A stretch of DNA of 59,204 bases. Origin: Patescibacteria group bacterium (GTDB taxonomy: Bacteria; Patescibacteriota; Saccharimonadia; Saccharimonadales; Saccharimonadaceae). The position numbers and the translations under genes are program-made. Location: positions 1 to 59,204 of the forward strand of contig SCSZ01000002.1 of assembly GCA_004322265.1 (NCBI GenBank), given 5' to 3'. The notes below the pieces were generated by a model. The model was not told where the DNA came from and made no database searches. It saw nothing but the letters and a program-made list of their open reading frames with translations. Shown one piece after another: positions 7,601-17,818 of the stretch. Every line of letters begins with the position of its first letter. Positions within the stretch are counted from its first letter, which is position 1.

Positions 7601-9049
7601 ATGCGAAGCCGAAACAGCAAATTTTATAGCCTGATACTGATTATCATAGACACCTTCGTCCTGCTCGCTGCATTTAGTCTCGCCTATATTTTACGTGTAC
7701 GCTACGACCCTCGACCGCTTCTTGCAAATGTTCACGCGTACGATTATCTCTACGCATTCCTGTTGATCATCCCATTTTGGATTTTAATTTTTGCCGTCCT
7801 TGGTCTCTACAAGCCAAGCACCTACAATCGTCGACTCATTGAGTGGGCTAAGATTGGCGTTGGATCGTTCATTGGCATCTTACTCGTTATTGGCTGGCAG
7901 TATGTCAGCGGTCAAGATATCTTTCCAGCGCGCCTTGTTGCGGTGTATTCACTCGTTGCATCATTTATTCTGATAATGCTCGAGCGTGAGCTCCTTCGCT
8001 ATGTGCGAAGCCTAATGTTTCGTTATGGTAAGGGCGTCAAACGTGTACTGATTATTGGTGCATCAAGTGCGACGATTGATATCGCGCTTAATCTTGCCGA
8101 TACGACGAAGAGCGGTTATGAGATTGTCGCTATTGCTGGACCGAAAAAGTTAATGCCCGAAGGTCTGCATGTTCACCACTACTCACTTGTCGAGGCAGCA
8201 CTTCGAGATATCGAAATGAATGGCATCAACACAATTATTCAGACGGACCTTTACGACGCAGCTGATCGTAACCAAAAAATCCTTAGTGCCGCCCAGACGC
8301 ATCACATCGAATATAGTTTCATTCCTGGCGAAGCTGAATTTTATTCTGGCAAAAATACGGTCGACGTTTTCCTCGGATATCCAATGATTACTATCTACCA
8401 AACGCCTCTTGTTGGCTGGGGCGCAATCCTAAAACGCATTTTCGACTTTATCGTGAGTCTTATTTTAGTTATTATTTTATCGCCTCTTTTTATCGTCATT
8501 ATTATCCTGCAAAAAATACTTAATCCAGGAACTATACTCTACAAAAACGAACGTCTATCCCGCTTTTCAAAACAAATTTACTTATATAAGTTTCGTTCGA
8601 TGACACACCTACCGGGTTGGGACTCAAACAACGTTGATGACGCGGCAGAATATCGTGCGATGGACCGTGAAGATTTAGCCATAGAATACGAAAAGAATCA
8701 CAAGGTTACAAATGATCCACGCGTTAACAAGTTCGGCCATTTCCTCCGCGCCACATCGATTGATGAATTACCGCAGATTTTTAATGTGCTAAAAGGTGAT
8801 CTCAGCCTAGTTGGCCCTCGACCCATCTTGCCGCAAGAGGCTGGACTTGCGAAAGGCCGAACAGCGCTTCTCCATAGCGTTAAATCTGGTGTAACCGGCC
8901 TGTGGCAAGTATCAGGCAGGAACGAACTATCATTTGAAGAACGTATCGAACTTGAATTATTCTACGCACAGAACTGGACATTTTGGTTAGATATCAAAAT
9001 TTTGTTCAAGACAATCCTTGTCGTACTAAAGCGTAGCGGGGCTAAATAA
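7601..9049 (+). CDS. Polyprenyl-phosphate sugar phosphotransferase (WbaP/WcaJ-like)
   Basis: The 482-residue protein follows the polyisoprenyl-phosphate hexose-1-phosphate transferase layout: N-terminal membrane spans (about 10-125), a nucleotide-binding-like middle domain (about 135-265), a re-entrant hydrophobic helix (about 275-300) and a bacterial sugar transferase domain. Motifs include YKFRSM, TSIDELPQ, LVGPRP and GLWQVSGR. It transfers sugar-1-phosphate from a nucleotide sugar to undecaprenyl phosphate, starting glycan assembly; the sugar cannot be read from sequence. The next gene's ATG overlaps the stop codon by one base, so translation is probably coupled. Confidence 0.9.
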   Translation: MRSRNSKFYSLILIIIDTFVLLAAFSLAYILRVRYDPRPLLANVHAYDYLYAFLLIIPFWILIFAVLGLYKPSTYNRRLIEWAKIGVGSFIGILLVIGWQYVSGQDIFPARLVAVYSLVASFILIMLERELLRYVRSLMFRYGKGVKRVLIIGASSATIDIALNLADTTKSGYEIVAIAGPKKLMPEGLHVHHYSLVEAALRDIEMNGINTIIQTDLYDAADRNQKILSAAQTHHIEYSFIPGEAEFYSGKNTVDVFLGYPMITIYQTPLVGWGAILKRIFDFIVSLILVIILSPLFIVIIILQKILNPGTILYKNERLSRFSKQIYLYKFRSMTHLPGWDSNNVDDAAEYRAMDREDLAIEYEKNHKVTNDPRVNKFGHFLRATSIDELPQIFNVLKGDLSLVGPRPILPQEAGLAKGRTALLHSVKSGVTGLWQVSGRNELSFEERIELELFYAQNWTFWLDIKILFKTILVVLKRSGAK

Positions 9050-10161
9050 TGCCCGCTCCTAAGGTTGCAATCGTCGCTGACTGGCTGACTAATATGGCGG
9101 GCGCAGAACGCGTCGTACTTGCCATGCACGAAGCCTTCCCCGACGCACCAATTTATACGTCCGTGTACATCCCCGAAAATTTGCCAGACTTTAAAGGCCT
9201 CGATGTTCGCACCACTTGGATTCAAAAGTTACCAGGTAGTCTGAAGCGTCTATACAAATGGTTCCCTGTACTACGCGTCTGGGCATTTCGATCGCTGGAT
9301 CTTAGCGCGTACGACATTATTCTCGCCAGTACTATTGCTGAATCAAAACAAGTTCGTAAAACTCGACCGGATCAAATATTAATATCCTACTGTCATACGC
9401 CCGTTCGCTACTACTATAGTCATTACGACGAATATCGACGCGATCCAGGCTTTGGTAGAATGAACTGGCTAGTTCGGCTGCTGATACCAATTTTTGTCCC
9501 TCACCAAAAAAAGCTTGATTACGCTGCTGCCCAAAACGTCGATGTGTTTATCGCCAATAGTACAGAAGTTCAACGTCGCATTAAGAAATACTACGGTCGT
9601 TCTTCAACCGTGATTCATCCGCCCGTCGATGTCAGTCGTTTTGAGCCTAGCCGTGAGCGCGCGGACTACTACGTCGCGCTGGGACGACAAGTCCCCTATA
9701 AACGCATAGATTTACCTGTCGCAGCTGCGACGACACTTAATCTTCCGTTGCACGTTTTTGGAAATGGTAGCGAGCACGAGCGACTAACAAAGATAGCTGG
9801 CCCAACCGTTACATTTTACACAGATCGATCCGGTAACGCATCTGATGCAGCTGTAGCCAATGCGCTTAATCACGCCAAGGGCTACATTTTTCCGTCCGAA
9901 GAAGATTTTGGTATTGTTGCTGTTGAAGCACTCGCAGCCGGTAGTCCTGTGATTGCCTACGCCAAGGGTGGGGCCGAAGATATTGTTGATAGTGAAAGTG
10001 GCGTTACCTTCAAAACGCAAACAGTTGAATCACTCATTGAGGCGATTAAGATTGCCGAGACTCAAACTTTCCTACCTGGTACACTTCGTCGTAAGGCAAG
10101 ACGTTTTGATAAAAGTCTGTTCATTACAAAAATTCGTAACGTTGTTTACAACCAGCGTTAA
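9049..10161 (+). CDS. Glycosyltransferase family 4
   Basis: The 370-residue protein is a GT-B fold enzyme. The N-terminal domain starts KVAIVADWLTNMAGAERV with the Gly-Ala-Glu donor-loop pattern, and the C-terminal domain carries FPSEEDFGIVAVEALAAG, the GT4 E-x7-E motif. It probably adds a hexose from a nucleotide sugar to a lipid-linked intermediate made by the upstream phosphoglycosyltransferase, with which it shares a TAATG stop/start overlap. Donor and acceptor are not predictable. It ends directly against the convergent gene at 10162. Confidence 0.85.
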   Translation: MPAPKVAIVADWLTNMAGAERVVLAMHEAFPDAPIYTSVYIPENLPDFKGLDVRTTWIQKLPGSLKRLYKWFPVLRVWAFRSLDLSAYDIILASTIAESKQVRKTRPDQILISYCHTPVRYYYSHYDEYRRDPGFGRMNWLVRLLIPIFVPHQKKLDYAAAQNVDVFIANSTEVQRRIKKYYGRSSTVIHPPVDVSRFEPSRERADYYVALGRQVPYKRIDLPVAAATTLNLPLHVFGNGSEHERLTKIAGPTVTFYTDRSGNASDAAVANALNHAKGYIFPSEEDFGIVAVEALAAGSPVIAYAKGGAEDIVDSESGVTFKTQTVESLIEAIKIAETQTFLPGTLRRKARRFDKSLFITKIRNVVYNQR

Positions 10162-12819
10162 CTATTGCTTATATTGTCTATGGAGGTACGCGTTATAGGT
10201 TAGCGTATTGTTACAAACCTCCACTGACTGACAGACACCCCCATCGAAGGTCGCGTATGCTAGAAACGCATTGGTTTTACGGTTTAGATCGTCGCCAAAT
10301 ACATTCTCATCATATCCGCGTATAGGATAACCAATGTAGTGATTAAGGCTAACATTTGCTTGGTCTTGATATAGATCATACGATTTATTAACGAATTGGC
10401 CCACAGTAACATGATCGCTGTGATCACTAAACTGTCCTCCCAAATTAACTGCTGCCTGTGTGTTTATGATTGTAGGAGTATATATCGTCATAAGATCAGT
10501 TAGGGCTTTGACTAAATCACTTGCTGAATAATACGACTGGCCGTCAACAGCTAATAACCTTGGTATTTTGCCTGATGCTAGTTCAGCCAGACTTTGGAAC
10601 CCTGAACTATTAAAGCCATGGCCGGTCAGGTTGCCGTCGGGTAATCGCATAAAAATGAGTGATACTTGCATATTGCCTTTTGGGTTTACGACTGTTACAA
10701 ATTCATGAGCTCCTATCGTTACTGTTCGTTGGGTCCAAATAACGGACGTACCTAGCCCAAACATATACGCATATGCGCTTTCGGATGCTCGTTCCCGAGA
10801 AAGCCAATATTGGCTACTTTGTCCTGCATCGCCAGACGTAACGTAGACTGTACGAACGCAATATTTCATGTCAATTTGATGCTGCAAATCTGGATTCATG
10901 AACAGTAGGTCGTCGTCTTGATGTGCCACAATATTCATAACAGTTTTGTTATTAGTACAGAAGCTAGCGGTCTTCGTTTGTTCAATCGTATTCGGTAAAA
11001 TCGTTGTCGTCTTTGACGAACTCGACACATCGCGACTGGCGTTCACTCCCTTGTCGTAGTACAGCAGAAGTTCGATCGGTTTAGCATTTGTACCAGCAAT
11101 GAGCGTGCTAGCATTAGGACTACCGTACGCTTTTATAATCTGGTCAACTGAACATGCTGGGTAACCTGTCGAGCCGTTTTCAAGTGTTAAGAGATAGGCA
11201 AAACTTTTGTGCTCAAAATCCTGTCCCCAGGCTGCGCTCGTCAGTCCTGTTCGAGGAGTCGTACAGTTCGCCATTGATACTACTCGTTCAACAGTTTGTT
11301 TATTCATTTGGCCAATAGGAACGACTCGCCAATAATCACCCACTAGAGCCTGAGTTTTGTGTCCCTGCAGAGCATCAACAATCTTCATATTACGCGTGTT
11401 AATAGGATTCGCCGAAGCAGACTGGCCGGCAAATGTACTCAACGACCAGACAAGTCCAATAACAATACCAGCTATCAGTACTAGGATAGTTCGACTCCGA
11501 ACGGTGATATTAGGAATAGGCAGGTTACGTCGATAGGTTACAATTGCAATACTTAGAGCAAATAGGCTGATAGTTAAGTAGCGTGAATCGACTGGATAAT
11601 AGTGATCCGTAAAAATAAAAATGCCGATCGCTGCAACTGATGACATGATGAGGGTAGTAGACAGCGCTCCAGCAAGACTAAAATCTGGTACTTTTTTACG
11701 ACGTTTCGGTTGGACTGGTGGATATAAACTTACTTTTAGTAATCGAACGGAGGCAATGAGGCCAATAATAAATAGACTAACATTGGTAATAAAAGGTATG
11801 AGAATCGGCGAGATCAGCCGTCTGCCAAGGGTTAGCGGTAGGTCCTTTGCTACTCCAATATCATAGACCGGATTAGCACCAGCGTTGGTGAGTAGTCCCA
11901 TAATTGCAAAAACACAGCCGAGCCCAAAATCTTTCAAGCTGGTAATAAAGCCATACGTAGCTTGGTCGCCGACAATATGGGTAAGTTTTGTAACGTTTAT
12001 TAACCACAGCAAGACAGTCATCAGGCCAGCCGCAACAATCGTTACAAATAGCCAACGAGCTGCGACGTTCACGAGTGGTCTACGACGTACCAACACATAT
12101 AAAGCCAGCATGATGATGGCGCCTCCGAGGGATAGCCAGACGAATAACTTATCGCTCGCAAATAGTAGCGTCAGTAGTGCAAGACTAACAATAGACTGCC
12201 AACTTTTTATTTTTTGTGTGCGAATAATCAATACAAGACTTAAAATATATACTAAATATTCGATATTCCTGGTGGTGAGCATCGCAAAGTTAATTGGCAG
12301 TAGTGCACCGGCGTACGGCTGGGCTGGAATAAAAAGAAGCACAACAGATAGCGCCAATAGTACGGTACCAAACACTTGGGGACGCCGATCGATACGATAC
12401 AAAATGTAGGCTAGCCCTATAACGGTAATGAGACTAACTAAAACGGTAAGACCAATGAGTCCGATTTCACTATGGCCCATCAGCCGTTCGACGATGAATA
12501 ACGGCCACTTCAGGAGAAAACTATGTGCAACTGGAAAGGCAGCTGCCTGGAAAGTATGAGGATCCTGGAACAAATAACTATTAATAATTTGGTCAGCATT
12601 TTTACTTTGTAAAATAGCCCCGAGCGTCGACCACCACATACTCGTCAGTAGCAGTACAACCGACGAAAAGATAACGTACGGATACTTGAACCCGCTGAAA
12701 TGTTGCGCTATTCGCTCGACTCGCGTCAGTGGCTTCTTGGGCTGCTTCCTAGAACTTTTTTTACGCTGCGTGGCCACTAATTTATCCAATTCGCTTTGAG
12801 TGCAAGTAGTCAATAACAT
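10162..12819 (-). CDS. Polytopic membrane protein fused to extracytoplasmic PIG-L deacetylase domain
   Basis: This 885-residue protein has about 11 membrane spans (48 to 465), a linker, then a PIG-L/LmbE-type domain from about 625. The metal-binding motif AHQDDD is at 632-637, and a later HSDH supplies a further His. PIG-L enzymes remove N-acetyl groups from GlcNAc-containing substrates using zinc. The membrane half resembles GT-C proteins in topology but I see no decisive motif. By span count the deacetylase domain is probably outside. The ATG at 12819 overlaps the upstream GT2 gene by 38 bp; a GTG at 12777, just after that gene's stop, is an alternative. Confidence 0.72.
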   Translation of the reverse strand: MLLTTCTQSELDKLVATQRKKSSRKQPKKPLTRVERIAQHFSGFKYPYVIFSSVVLLLTSMWWSTLGAILQSKNADQIINSYLFQDPHTFQAAAFPVAHSFLLKWPLFIVERLMGHSEIGLIGLTVLVSLITVIGLAYILYRIDRRPQVFGTVLLALSVVLLFIPAQPYAGALLPINFAMLTTRNIEYLVYILSLVLIIRTQKIKSWQSIVSLALLTLLFASDKLFVWLSLGGAIIMLALYVLVRRRPLVNVAARWLFVTIVAAGLMTVLLWLINVTKLTHIVGDQATYGFITSLKDFGLGCVFAIMGLLTNAGANPVYDIGVAKDLPLTLGRRLISPILIPFITNVSLFIIGLIASVRLLKVSLYPPVQPKRRKKVPDFSLAGALSTTLIMSSVAAIGIFIFTDHYYPVDSRYLTISLFALSIAIVTYRRNLPIPNITVRSRTILVLIAGIVIGLVWSLSTFAGQSASANPINTRNMKIVDALQGHKTQALVGDYWRVVPIGQMNKQTVERVVSMANCTTPRTGLTSAAWGQDFEHKSFAYLLTLENGSTGYPACSVDQIIKAYGSPNASTLIAGTNAKPIELLLYYDKGVNASRDVSSSSKTTTILPNTIEQTKTASFCTNNKTVMNIVAHQDDDLLFMNPDLQHQIDMKYCVRTVYVTSGDAGQSSQYWLSRERASESAYAYMFGLGTSVIWTQRTVTIGAHEFVTVVNPKGNMQVSLIFMRLPDGNLTGHGFNSSGFQSLAELASGKIPRLLAVDGQSYYSASDLVKALTDLMTIYTPTIINTQAAVNLGGQFSDHSDHVTVGQFVNKSYDLYQDQANVSLNHYIGYPIRGYDENVFGDDLNRKTNAFLAYATFDGGVCQSVEVCNNTLTYNAYLHRQYKQ

Positions 12820-13807
12820 ACAGTGGACGATGTTTGCTCTCGGTGTGAATATGAGAGATATAAATCGCGAGTACGCCCTGAGATATTAGTAAAATACCGA
12901 CAAAGAATAACAGTAGAATGCCAAGCATAGCTGTACCGGTTATACGCAGATGCATGGGATCACCAAGGATTATTTGTTCAACTATGACGGTTAGGCCGAG
13001 CAGCAGCGCGATAGTTGTTACAATCATACCAAGGTACCCTAATATGTAGAGTGGTCGCGGACTGAGCGACACAATACTGTTCATGGCAAGCTGTAATAAT
13101 TTACGCTGACTATAGCCAGGTTTTCCTTGCATGCGCTTATTGAGTTCAAATTTGATGTAGGTTGACTCAAAACCTAGCCAGTCGATTAGTGCTCGCGTCA
13201 TTCGGTTAGACTCACCGAGTTCCAAAAAGGCGGACTGGACTGACTGATCGATGAGCCTAAAGTCAGTTGAGCCGGGTATTAATTTCTGACTCGATAACTT
13301 GTTAAAGACACTATAAAATAGTTTTGATTCTAGCTTCTTTAACATATTGCCGTTGGTGCTTTTTCGTATACCTACAACTACTCTTGCGCCCGATTTCCAG
13401 GCATCAACAAACTTAGGAATTAGTTCGACTGGGTGCTGACCATCTGCGTCAATCGTGATAATTGCCTCACCTTTTGCTTGGATAATACCAGCCGACAGTG
13501 CACTTTCTTTACCAAAATTACGAGAGAAGACAATCGTCTTAACCGCATTATCATTAGCGGCGATAGTCGCCAGAACATCTTTTGACCCATCGGTGCTACC
13601 GTCATCACAATAAATAACTTCATAAGGCATCGATAGCTTCTCGAGAACCTCGGCAAGCGAGCTATGAAAAGCCTGCAGGCCAGCATGTTCGTTATAAACT
13701 GGGATAACCAAAGATAGCATTGGTTTTTGCTGAGATGTCATACCTTGAAGAATAGCAAATAAACCCTTTTCGGTCGAGAGTCGTGTGCTGCTGGGCGCAC
13801 GAGTCAT
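12782..13807 (-). CDS. GT2 polyprenol-phosphate glycosyltransferase (GtrB/DPM-like)
   Basis: The 341-residue protein has a GT-A domain with LVIPVYNE, DDGSTDGS, the SRNFGKESA segment and DADGQHP, followed by two membrane spans (about 260-325), as in GtrB/ArnC/DPM1-like enzymes. These make polyprenyl-phosphate-sugars that serve as donors on the outer face. An in-frame ATG at 13741 (MTSQQKP) is a plausible alternative and would remove a 22-residue non-conserved extension. It heads a two-gene operon with the PIG-L fusion, which suggests the pair modifies an external glycan. Confidence 0.85.
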   Translation of the reverse strand: MTRAPSSTRLSTEKGLFAILQGMTSQQKPMLSLVIPVYNEHAGLQAFHSSLAEVLEKLSMPYEVIYCDDGSTDGSKDVLATIAANDNAVKTIVFSRNFGKESALSAGIIQAKGEAIITIDADGQHPVELIPKFVDAWKSGARVVVGIRKSTNGNMLKKLESKLFYSVFNKLSSQKLIPGSTDFRLIDQSVQSAFLELGESNRMTRALIDWLGFESTYIKFELNKRMQGKPGYSQRKLLQLAMNSIVSLSPRPLYILGYLGMIVTTIALLLGLTVIVEQIILGDPMHLRITGTAMLGILLLFFVGILLISQGVLAIYISHIHTESKHRPLYVIDYLHSKRIG

Positions 13808-13920
13808 CTATCTAATTCGACAAGTCTATCCTCTGACGGCTATAATAAAATACGATTAGTTTATTATAGTATGATAGTCAGTTGAATTTCAGCGTATACG
13901 ACCATACTTCGTGGAGTATT

Positions 13921-15432
13921 ATGACCCAAAACCTCGCCCAAACAATTTATAAAATCCTGTCTTCGAGGAAATTATTTTACGCCATCGTTGCATTATTAAT
14001 TGTGCAGGCAGTTTGGTTGGCGCTGACTGTTCAATATCCGCAAGCCTTCGACGAAAGCTATCACTTTGGTATCATTCAGGTCTACTCGCACCAGTGGCTA
14101 CCATTTATCCCAACAGAGCCTGCTAGTGCATCAGGCTTTGGTGATATTACCAGGTACGATTCATACATGTATCACTATTTGATGAGCTTCCCGTATCGTC
14201 TATTTGCTTTCTTTGTTCAGGACTCAAATGCGCAAATTATTTTCATGCGCTTTCTAAATATCGGGTTGTTTGTTGGTGGTGTTATACTCTTTCGACGTTT
14301 ACTCGCACGATTTAATATTTCGGCTGCGCTCATCCATGTCGCGTTGTTATTGTTTGTAATCGTGCCAGTTGTACCAAGCCTAGCTGCAACGATTAACTAC
14401 GACAATATGATCTTCTTACTCGTACCAGTTCTTGCAGGTTTTGGACTCACCTGCGCAACGTCAATTATCAAAAATAAGACACTGCCCGCATCAAGTCTTA
14501 TATGGTTTCTCTCAGTTGGATTTGTCGGCAGTCTGACAAAGTACGCATTTGCACCTGTCTTTATTGGCGCGATTCTTTACCTCATAGGACTTTGGTTATT
14601 TAGTCATAAGAAGTTGCTAATCATTAGAAGCATTGCGTCATCATTTAAGGCAATCAAACGATCGACCAAAATTCTACTTATTATTGCGCTTATCATCTCT
14701 GGTGGACTATTCGCTGAGAGATACGGAGGTAATTTGGTCACCTACCACAGTTTTGCACCTGATTGCGATGACTTAAAACCCTTATCAGAGTGTTTGACCT
14801 ATGGACCCTGGGCTAGAAATTACAACTTAGATTTACAGGTTCACTCGACAAACCCACCCTATAATCCTGTGATTGGTTTCTATCCATTTTTATGGATTAA
14901 AGACATGATCTATCGGCTTTATTTCACTATTAATTACGACTTTGCTGAGTACTCACCGCTGCCATTACCATACTTCACGGCCTGGATTGTTGGCGGAGTC
15001 GGAATCATCCTTGGTTTTATCTTCTGGCGATCTATACTTCGCATCGATAAGCGCCTATTGTTACTCATATCAATGATGGCGATATATATTGGTGGTTTGT
15101 TCTACGTCAACTTCACTGAATTCCTCCATTATCGTACGATCGTGGCGGTTAATGGTAGATATTCAATTGTTATTCTTCCCATCCTGTTTATTATTATTGG
15201 CCTTGCTTATCAGCGACTATTTCAAATGCTCTTTAAGAAGCGTGCGACTCAGTTCCTGAGTGCTTTTGCCGTCATCGTCCTGCTGTTGGCTCTTCAAGGT
15301 GGAGGAGCAGCCACCTACTTGATACGCAGTCAACCGATTTGGTATTGGCAGTACAGGCCACTCGACGACTTTAATACTACCGTTAAAGATGTTGTTAAGC
15401 CGCTAGTTGTCGGTAGCGATGTACAGCTGTAA
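13921..15432 (+). CDS. GT-C-like integral membrane glycosyltransferase
   Basis: A protein of about 503 residues with roughly 11 membrane spans. The first outer loop has FDESYHF, an acidic pair in the position of the GT-C catalytic motif. Long outer loops (about 245-300) carry Cys residues. GT-C enzymes use polyprenol-phosphate sugars as donors, such as those made by the neighbouring GT2 enzymes. The ATG at 13921 is preceded by GTGGAG at good distance; an upstream TTG at 13882 is less likely. Substrate unknown. Confidence 0.65.
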   Translation: MTQNLAQTIYKILSSRKLFYAIVALLIVQAVWLALTVQYPQAFDESYHFGIIQVYSHQWLPFIPTEPASASGFGDITRYDSYMYHYLMSFPYRLFAFFVQDSNAQIIFMRFLNIGLFVGGVILFRRLLARFNISAALIHVALLLFVIVPVVPSLAATINYDNMIFLLVPVLAGFGLTCATSIIKNKTLPASSLIWFLSVGFVGSLTKYAFAPVFIGAILYLIGLWLFSHKKLLIIRSIASSFKAIKRSTKILLIIALIISGGLFAERYGGNLVTYHSFAPDCDDLKPLSECLTYGPWARNYNLDLQVHSTNPPYNPVIGFYPFLWIKDMIYRLYFTINYDFAEYSPLPLPYFTAWIVGGVGIILGFIFWRSILRIDKRLLLLISMMAIYIGGLFYVNFTEFLHYRTIVAVNGRYSIVILPILFIIIGLAYQRLFQMLFKKRATQFLSAFAVIVLLLALQGGGAATYLIRSQPIWYWQYRPLDDFNTTVKDVVKPLVVGSDVQL

Positions 15433-15471
15433 GTCCCCAGGGATTTTTGTTATGACGCGCTTGATCTTTAT

Positions 15472-15500
15472 TTCATCTAAATGCCTTGGTGCTTTATAAT
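15472..15500 (+). promoter_or_regulatory. Promoter of ugd operon, near-leaderless
   Basis: -35 TTCATC (15472-15477), 17-bp spacer, -10 TATAAT (15495-15500). The ATG follows after 8 nt, so the transcript would start at or within about 2 nt of the start codon. Confidence 0.6.
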
Positions 15501-15508
15501 AAATCAGT

Positions 15509-16870
15509 ATGGTTATCACTATAATAGGTGCGGGGTATGTGGGGCTCACGCAAGCAACAATCTTCGCAAATGCGGGTTTCAAAGTATATGCTCTTGAGGT
15601 AGATCAAGCACGTATCGATGTCATACGTTCAGGCCGTTCATTCTTTTATGAGGCAAATCTTGATCCACTGGTTGAGAACGCAATTAAATCTGGTATGCTG
15701 ATTCCAACTACTTCGTACGAGGAAGCCTTAGGCGAAACGGACGTCATTTTCTCGTGTGTTGGCACGCCTGATAATCCTGATGGTAGCTCGAACCTTACCT
15801 ACGTCTTTGATGTGGTTGATAAAATTATTAGTACTATCGGTGACAATTCAAAAATTCTCGTCCAGAAAAGTACTGTGCCGGTTGGAACAGGCGAAAAGAT
15901 CATCAAGTTGCTGTCTGATGCTGGTTCAAATGTCAGCTACGTGTCTAATCCAGAGTTTCTTCGTGAAGGCAGTGCGCTTATTGATAGTTTATGGTTCGAT
16001 CGCATCGTTGTTGGCAGTACCGATAAAACAGCCTCAAATGCAGTTATTGATTTATACAAGCATGTAACCGAACAAAGAAATGATATAGCTAAACATGCCG
16101 GCATTGATATAGATGGACGAGATAACAAGGACGGCGAATACATCACAACGAGCGTTAATAGCGCCGAGCTTATCAAGGTTACGGCGAACGCCTTTCTTGC
16201 TACCAAGATTACCTTTGCAAATAGTATCGCTAAATTAGCTGATGCAACCCACGCCGATATTAATGAAGTTATGCATGCCGTTGGTGCTGATCCGCGTATT
16301 GGCAGGTCATTTTTAAATGCTGGGCGAGGCTTTGGTGGTGGGTGTTTTCCCAAGGACGTCAGCGGCCTCATTAGCTCTGGTATCGAATATGGTGTTGAGA
16401 TCGATATCCTTCATGCCGTTACCCAAGAGAACGACTCCATGCCAGGCTACATTGTTGAGAAGGTCATTGGTCTAGATAACGGTTCACTTGTTGGTAAAAA
16501 CGTTACAGTTCTCGGTCTTTCATACAAGGCTGGTACGAGCGATGTCAGGCGTTCACCTTCTGTAAAAATTGCTAACCTGCTCATTGAACGCGCAGGTGCA
16601 ATAGTAAAAGTTCACGATCCAGTCGCCATGCAGGATACACAGACTCTTGATGTCCTCACTGACGGTATCACTGTCATTGACGACCTGACGGAAGCAGTCC
16701 AAAATGCTGATGCAGTTTTTGTCGCAACCGACTGGCCAGAATTTACCTCGCTCTCAGCCTCACGTTATGCGCAGCTAATGAACGGCAAGTTATTTGTTGA
16801 CTGTATGAATAGCTTCTCACCAGATAGCATTCGCGCAGCAGGCCTCACATACATCGGTGTAGGTAGGTAA
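15509..16870 (+). CDS. ugd: UDP-glucose 6-dehydrogenase family (UDP-sugar dehydrogenase)
   Basis: The 453-residue protein has an N-terminal Rossmann motif (GAGYVGL), CVGTPDNPDG, STVPVGT, NPEFLREGSA and the catalytic Cys279 in FGGGCFPKD, then a C-terminal UDP-binding domain (GLSYKAGTSDVRRSP). It oxidises UDP-glucose to UDP-glucuronate with two NAD+. Other members act on UDP-ManNAc or GDP-mannose, so substrate is likely but not certain. A short extra loop (about 195-212, charged) precedes the central helix. It leads an operon with a GT2 and a flippase-like protein; stop and next start overlap (TAATG). Confidence 0.9.
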   Translation: MVITIIGAGYVGLTQATIFANAGFKVYALEVDQARIDVIRSGRSFFYEANLDPLVENAIKSGMLIPTTSYEEALGETDVIFSCVGTPDNPDGSSNLTYVFDVVDKIISTIGDNSKILVQKSTVPVGTGEKIIKLLSDAGSNVSYVSNPEFLREGSALIDSLWFDRIVVGSTDKTASNAVIDLYKHVTEQRNDIAKHAGIDIDGRDNKDGEYITTSVNSAELIKVTANAFLATKITFANSIAKLADATHADINEVMHAVGADPRIGRSFLNAGRGFGGGCFPKDVSGLISSGIEYGVEIDILHAVTQENDSMPGYIVEKVIGLDNGSLVGKNVTVLGLSYKAGTSDVRRSPSVKIANLLIERAGAIVKVHDPVAMQDTQTLDVLTDGITVIDDLTEAVQNADAVFVATDWPEFTSLSASRYAQLMNGKLFVDCMNSFSPDSIRAAGLTYIGVGR

Positions 16871-17814
16871 TGAAAGTCTTTGTCCAAATACCATGCCTCG
16901 ACGAAGAGACCACCTTACCATTGGTATTAAAATCGATACCTAAGACAATTAAGAACGTTGATGAAATCGAAATTCTTGTTATCGACGACGGCTCATCCGA
17001 TAAAACCATCGAAGTTGCGAAATCACTTGGTGTCAAACACTTCGTCATTCATAGTCGCAATATGGGTCTTGCCAGATCATTTCGTGATGGCGTTGACTAT
17101 GCGTTGAAGCACGGCGCAGATATTGTCGTCAATACTGATGGTGATAACCAGTATCCTCAAAATCGTATCGGTGACTTAGTGCAGCCAATTATTGCAGGGA
17201 GTGCCGAAATTGTGATCGGTGATCGTCAAACTGCAACAGTTGCACATTTCTCGCCGTTCAAAAAACTCATGCAACGATTTGGAAGTTGGATTGTTAATAA
17301 GGCTGCAGGCACCAATGTGCCTGATGCCGCCAGTGGCTTTCGCGCATACTCACGATACGCACTGATGCGCATCAATATCATTACCTCGTTTAGCTACTGT
17401 ATGGAAACTATTATTCAGGCTGGTAACAAACGCCTCGCAATTGCCAGCATCCAAATCGAAACAAACCCCAAAACTCGTGAGTCTCGTTTATTCAAAAACA
17501 TTTGGCAACACATGCTCAAGTCAAGTGAAGCAATTATTCGCAGTTACTTGATGTTCAAACCTTATATTTTGTTCAATATACTTGGAGTCGTTTTTTTGAT
17601 TGCTGCGCTTGTTCCGTTTATTTTCTACTTTATTCATGTCATCCAGGGTGACTCCCGTGGACATATTCAGTCCCTTATTTTTGGGTCTTCAATGCTTGTC
17701 GGTGCGTTACTATCATTTGCACTGCTTGGTATTTCTGACCTCCAGCGTATCAACCGTACACTGACCGAAGATGAACTTGAACGTATTAAAGAAATTCAAT
17801 ATAAACAAAAATAA
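16870..17814 (+). CDS. GT2 polyprenol-phosphate glycosyltransferase, DPM1-like
   Basis: The 314-residue protein has a GT-A domain (IPCLDEETTLP, IDDGSSDKT, NTDGDNQYP) and C-terminal membrane spans (about 232-300). The family transfers hexose to polyprenol phosphate at the inner face. The glycan region encodes at least three enzymes of this type (also at 12782 and 45323), so several lipid-linked sugars are likely. It is translationally coupled to ugd and followed after 4 bp by a flippase-like gene. Confidence 0.85.
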   Translation: MKVFVQIPCLDEETTLPLVLKSIPKTIKNVDEIEILVIDDGSSDKTIEVAKSLGVKHFVIHSRNMGLARSFRDGVDYALKHGADIVVNTDGDNQYPQNRIGDLVQPIIAGSAEIVIGDRQTATVAHFSPFKKLMQRFGSWIVNKAAGTNVPDAASGFRAYSRYALMRINIITSFSYCMETIIQAGNKRLAIASIQIETNPKTRESRLFKNIWQHMLKSSEAIIRSYLMFKPYILFNILGVVFLIAALVPFIFYFIHVIQGDSRGHIQSLIFGSSMLVGALLSFALLGISDLQRINRTLTEDELERIKEIQYKQK

Positions 17815-17818
17815 TCCT

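Noticed and set aside
8233-8247. Further copy of the hairpin repeat (CAGACGGACCTTTACG)
   Set aside because: Only a short match inside a coding region, without the paired stem.
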